DNA of 7,760 nt from NCBI GenBank assembly GCA_025997715.1, contig BNUY01000139.1:1-7760 (forward strand). The letters run 5' to 3'. Positions 6,184 to 7,760 of the stretch are shown here, piece after piece (the stretch's first letter is position 1; each line of letters begins with the position of its first letter). The notes under the pieces were generated by a model. It searched no databases. It saw only the letters and a list, made by a program, of their open reading frames with translations, and was not told where the DNA came from. This DNA is from Spirochaetia bacterium. GTDB lineage: Bacteria > Spirochaetota > Spirochaetia > Treponematales > Breznakiellaceae. The translations under genes were made by a program, and so were the position numbers.

Positions 6184-6600
6184 TCAGGAGGTACTCATAG
6201 AGGTCAGGGGCTCCGCACCGGGACTTGCAACTTCAAAATCATAGGTGTAATTGACTTCGTAGGTATTCCCCCGGGCAATTTCCCTGCGGATTTCCTTCAA
6301 AGCCCGGGCATAGGCGTCAAAACCAATGGCGGGTTTGGGGTTCAGCGCAATTGGCCGGGGCGCCGCATTGGGGGTATAGGCTTCAAACCCTTCAAAAACC
6401 TCAAAGTATAACAGGGGCAGCGCGCTTTCCACATCCCGGCCCGCAAAAACATCCCGCGCCTCATACCGGATATACCCCAGGAGGAAATGGGTGTCCTTAT
6501 AGCGCTCTATTTGTTCAAAGGCCTCGGCAAATTCCCGGGTGTTAAAGGCGAGCAGTGTTTTTACCGGGTCTTTGAATACCTTGTCCGCATAAATAGCCAT
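6184..6600 (-). CDS. pabBC: PabB N-terminal fragment (5' part of the frameshifted pabBC fusion)
   Basis: Begins with ATG at 6600 and ends at TGA 6186-6184 after 138 codons. The last seven residues (TSMSTS and the leucine before them) are out-of-frame. True sequence runs to about GAEP, including LGYIRYEARDVF (41-52), PLLYFEVFEGF (62-72) and REIARGNTYEVNYTYDFEV (106-124), the last being the conserved start of the chorismate-binding domain. The other frame continues directly as DLYEYLLTRQ. Adding one base to the GGGG run at 6207-6210 (CCCC in the mRNA) restores a 556-residue PabB-PabC protein, normal for that fusion. It may be a real null mutation, a sequencing error in a homopolymer, or, less likely, recoding: no convincing slippery heptamer is present. 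No Shine-Dalgarno lies at a usable distance; the promoter places the transcript start at or next to the ATG. Confidence 0.85.
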   Translation of the reverse strand: MAIYADKVFKDPVKTLLAFNTREFAEAFEQIERYKDTHFLLGYIRYEARDVFAGRDVESALPLLYFEVFEGFEAYTPNAAPRPIALNPKPAIGFDAYARALKEIRREIARGNTYEVNYTYDFEVASPGAEPLTSMSTS

Positions 6601-6607
6601 AACCTAC

Positions 6608-6637
6608 GGTATAGCTTCCTTTTGAATATTGTGTCAA
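6608..6637 (-). promoter_or_regulatory. pabBC promoter, apparently giving a leaderless transcript
   Basis: On the minus strand TTGACA (6637-6632) is followed after 18 bases by TATACC (6613-6608). The -10 box ends 7 bases before the pabBC ATG at 6600, so transcription would start at about 6602-6600, at or next to the initiator. An AAGGA-like sequence near 6619 is 16 bases from the ATG and would be upstream of the transcript start. Its -35 box overlaps the -35 box of the divergent Uma2 gene. Confidence 0.55.
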
Positions 6638-6658
6638 TGTAACCGCCTATGGTATACT
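6629..6658 (+). promoter_or_regulatory. Extended -10 promoter of the Uma2-family gene, apparently leaderless
   Basis: TATACT (6653-6658) is preceded by TG one base away (TGGTATACT, an extended -10). A weak -35, TTGTGT (6629-6634), lies 18 bases upstream. Transcription would begin about 7 bases after 6658, which is the A of the ATG at 6665. No ribosome-binding sequence with usable spacing precedes that ATG. The -35 region overlaps that of the pabBC promoter, so the two polymerase sites should compete. Confidence 0.5.
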
Positions 6659-6664
6659 GAGTGG

Positions 6665-7240
6665 ATGAACGGAAACGCATTGTTGAAAGAAGACGAGACT
6701 TGGACCTACGCCGATTACAAGGACTGGGAATTGGCCCCCGGTGAACGGTATGAGCTTTTCCGGGGTAAAGCCGTGGCCATGGCTGCCCCGAGTATATATC
6801 ATCAGTCAATTCTTATGGAACTGGCCAAACAGATTGCGGTGTATCTGACCGGCAAGCCCTGTAAAGTATTTCCCGCCCCCGTTGATGTGCGGCTCTTTTA
6901 TGAAGAGGATGAAAGTGACGATACGGTTCTCCAGCCCGACATTGTCGTGGTTTGCGATACAAAGAAGCTTGGGCCGGAAGCTTGCCGGGGCGCGCCTGAA
7001 TTTGTGGTGGAAATCCTGTCGCCGTCCAACAAGGCGGTTGATATGGAGCTCAAATTTGACCTGTACCGGCAGGCGGGGGTGAAGGAATACTGGGTTATTG
7101 ATCCTGAGCATAAAACCCTCCATTGCTATGGTTTTGAAGGCGACCGGTTATTTTTCCGTTCTTACGGTACCACAGGAACCGCCCCTGTGGAGACGTTGCC
7201 GGGCCTTGAAATAGCTCTGGAACCGGTTTTTGCCGGATAA
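6665..7240 (+). CDS. Uma2-family (DUF820) PD-(D/E)XK nuclease-fold protein
   Basis: 191 residues, the usual length for Uma2/DUF820 proteins, a PD-(D/E)XK restriction-endonuclease fold with no established physiological role. Markers in order are WTYADYKDWELAPGERYEL (13-31), FRGKAVAMAAPS with H46 following, PVDVRLF (72-78), LQPDIVVVCD (89-98, D92 the expected metal ligand), PEFVVEILSPS (111-121, E116) and the LKFDLYRQAGVKEYWVIDP helix-strand (129-147). The active-site positions therefore look intact. The ATG at 6665 is chosen because the protein family begins close to it and because the -10 box ends only 6 bases upstream. An in-frame TTG at 6629 would add 12 residues that overlap the promoter and is rejected. 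The gene is divergent from pabBC and shares its promoter region. Such genes are often multicopy and mobile, so linkage to folate genes may be accidental. Confidence 0.88.
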   Translation: MNGNALLKEDETWTYADYKDWELAPGERYELFRGKAVAMAAPSIYHQSILMELAKQIAVYLTGKPCKVFPAPVDVRLFYEEDESDDTVLQPDIVVVCDTKKLGPEACRGAPEFVVEILSPSNKAVDMELKFDLYRQAGVKEYWVIDPEHKTLHCYGFEGDRLFFRSYGTTGTAPVETLPGLEIALEPVFAG

Positions 7241-7267
7241 TACGCACGAAAAAGCGGACTATTCAAT

Positions 7268-7290
7268 TGGCGCCAAGTTGCCAGGCGCCA
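7268..7290 (+). terminator. Weak hairpin downstream of the Uma2 gene, possible terminator
   Basis: TGGCGCC (7268-7274) pairs perfectly with GGCGCCA (7284-7290) around a 9-base loop, 28 bases after the Uma2 stop. The following bases are TTTCC, so the U-tract of an intrinsic terminator is minimal. It is the only stem near this gene's 3' end; the function is uncertain. Confidence 0.3.
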
Positions 7291-7309
7291 TTTCCGGCCT
7301 CAAAGTTTT

Positions 7310-7434
7310 CTATTTACTAATACCTGGAAGAGTTGGTAATTCTGATATTTCTGCATATTCTTTTTCCTTTATTCTTGCTATTCTTGCATCATTTTTTCCC
7401 ATTCTTTTATTCTCATTTCTTCCAGTTCGTTCAT
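7310..7434 (-). pseudogene. Small frameshifted ORF of unknown function
   Basis: An ATG at 7434 with AAGGA 9 bases upstream starts an 18-codon frame (MNELEEMRIKEWEKMMQE) that stops at 7378. The overlapping frame one base back continues in protein-like sequence, ARIARIKEKEYAEISEL then PTLPGISK, to TAG at 7312-7310. A single missing base would join them into a highly charged helical protein of about 41 residues. The six-adenine run in the WEKM region is the likeliest site of the shift. I do not recognise the family. Its adenine-rich codon use differs from the neighbouring genes, suggesting foreign origin. It could equally be chance coding in a biased stretch. Confidence 0.3.
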
Positions 7435-7457
7435 ACTATTTTTTCCTTATAAATAGA

Positions 7458-7581
7458 GCCAGTTCCAAAATAAGAATTTGTCCGCGAATGGACGCGAATA
7501 AACGCGAATAAGATAAGAATCTTTTGTTTTATTCACGTCCATTCGCGTAATTCGCGGACGGTCTTGTATTTTGGAACTGAC
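7458..7581. repeat. 124 bp near-perfect palindromic element (MITE-like dispersed repeat)
   Basis: The outer arms CAGTTCCAAAATA (7460-7472) and TATTTTGGAACTG (7567-7579) are perfect 13 bp inverted repeats. Inside them GTCCGCGAAT (7480-7489) pairs with ATTCGCGGAC (7550-7559). The left arm then carries 10-base tandem units (GCGAATGGAC, GCGAATAAAC, GCGAATAAGA, from 7484) that pair with matching units in the right arm. No ORF is inside. The structure, with terminal inverted repeats and a foldback body, is that of a small non-autonomous element or intergenic repeat. The end GTTCCAAAATAAGAATTT resembles the flank of the repeat before folP (GTTCCAGAATACAAGAATTT), so the two are probably related. Confidence 0.75.
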
Positions 7582-7673
7582 TAAAATATATAGATTTTTT
7601 TACCATACGTTGTCAAGCCTGCTTATTGTTGACCAGGAATTCCAAATTAGGAAAAGACAAGCTAAAATGAGGG

Positions 7674-7760
7674 ATGGGACGGGGAATACTGAAGGGGCTG
7701 ATAAAGGGCCTGGAAGAGACGGCGGCAAAATTGCCGGAGAAACGGGAGGACAGCAATGCC
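7674..7760 (+). CDS. Probable transposase, first 29 residues (cut by window edge)
   Basis: An open frame starts at ATG 7674, directly after an in-frame TGA at 7668-7670, and stays open to the edge. Its residues include GILKGLIKGLEETAAKLPEK followed by REDSNA. An N-terminal amphipathic helix followed by a 'LP-KR---N' motif resembles, from memory, the start of DDE transposases whose next element is a 'DA--SA-AVFF-Q-PS' segment. The ribosome site is poor: GAGGG abuts the ATG. An ATG at 7667 in another frame has an AGGA 14 bases upstream but encodes a glycine-rich, unprotein-like sequence. With repeats beside it, a mobile element is plausible but not proved. Confidence 0.45.
   Translation, partial: MGRGILKGLIKGLEETAAKLPEKREDSNA

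Larger units (their letters stand above)
7241..7457. other. Non-coding or decayed AT-rich stretch after the Uma2 gene
   Basis: There is no intact gene between the Uma2 stop and the palindromic repeat at 7458. It holds a short G+C-rich hairpin (7268-7290) and, on the minus strand, a small frameshifted ORF (7434-7310). From about 7310 the base composition falls sharply to pyrimidine-rich, A+T-rich sequence on the plus strand, unlike the genes to the left. With the repeat and the IS start beyond it, this looks like an accumulation zone for mobile and decaying sequence. Confidence 0.5.

Noticed and set aside
6629..6664. Extended N-terminus of the Uma2 protein from TTG at 6629
   Set aside because: It adds 12 residues that do not fit the family and would place the -10 box inside the coding sequence.
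7268..7290. Same GGCGCC-containing operator as at folE
   Set aside because: Only the common 6-mer GGCGCC is shared, the flanks differ, and it lies downstream of a gene rather than at a promoter.
7484..7513. GCGAATAAAC tandem units as a CRISPR-like array
   Set aside because: The units are 10 bases with no unique spacers and form the arm of a palindrome.

Overview
This 7.76 kb bacterial window of roughly 50% G+C is built around a nearly complete set of folate (dihydropteroate) biosynthesis genes, bordered by mobile DNA on both sides. The gene content fits a free-living or gut spirochaete such as a termite-gut Treponema: a FolB-FolK fusion, a PabB-PabC fusion, a GAF/HD-GYP protein, a Uma2-family protein and an integrase-core IS of a kind frequent in spirochaetes. 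That assignment is an inference from protein character; no rRNA or other marker is present.

Layout. Positions 1-589 are one end of an insertion sequence whose transposase runs leftward off the window; its outer end carries two direct copies of a ~30 bp terminal motif. Next to it (590-724) is the 3' remnant of a small gene apparently cut by the IS. A GAF + HD-GYP cyclic-di-GMP phosphodiesterase gene follows (752-2014). A textbook sigma70 promoter then drives folE (2086-2637); this promoter is straddled by a perfect 11 bp inverted repeat whose second arm lies between the Shine-Dalgarno and the start codon. After a palindromic dispersed repeat come folP (2762-3580) and a folB-folK fusion (3585-4418).

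On the minus strand, converging on folBK with a 42 bp overlap of coding ends, are pabA (4934-4377) and, upstream of it, a pabB-pabC fusion (6600-4931). The fusion is split by a one-base frameshift near 6207-6210. Together these genes cover GTP to dihydroneopterin triphosphate (FolE), dihydroneopterin to hydroxymethyl-dihydropterin diphosphate (FolB, FolK), chorismate to p-aminobenzoate (PabA, PabBC) and the condensation to dihydropteroate (FolP). The dihydroneopterin triphosphate phosphatase, FolC and a dihydrofolate reductase are not in the window.

The pabBC gene and a divergent Uma2-family gene (6665-7240) share a 64 bp intergenic region with overlapping promoters. Both promoters appear to start transcription at the initiator ATG, suggesting leaderless mRNAs. 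The right end (7241-7760) is non-coding or decayed: a short hairpin, an AT-rich frameshifted small ORF, a 124 bp palindromic repeat related to the one in front of folP, and the first 29 codons of what is probably another transposase. The folate enzymes themselves are known families. The most unusual signals are the promoter/RBS inverted repeat at folE, the back-to-back leaderless promoters, and the frameshifted pabBC.
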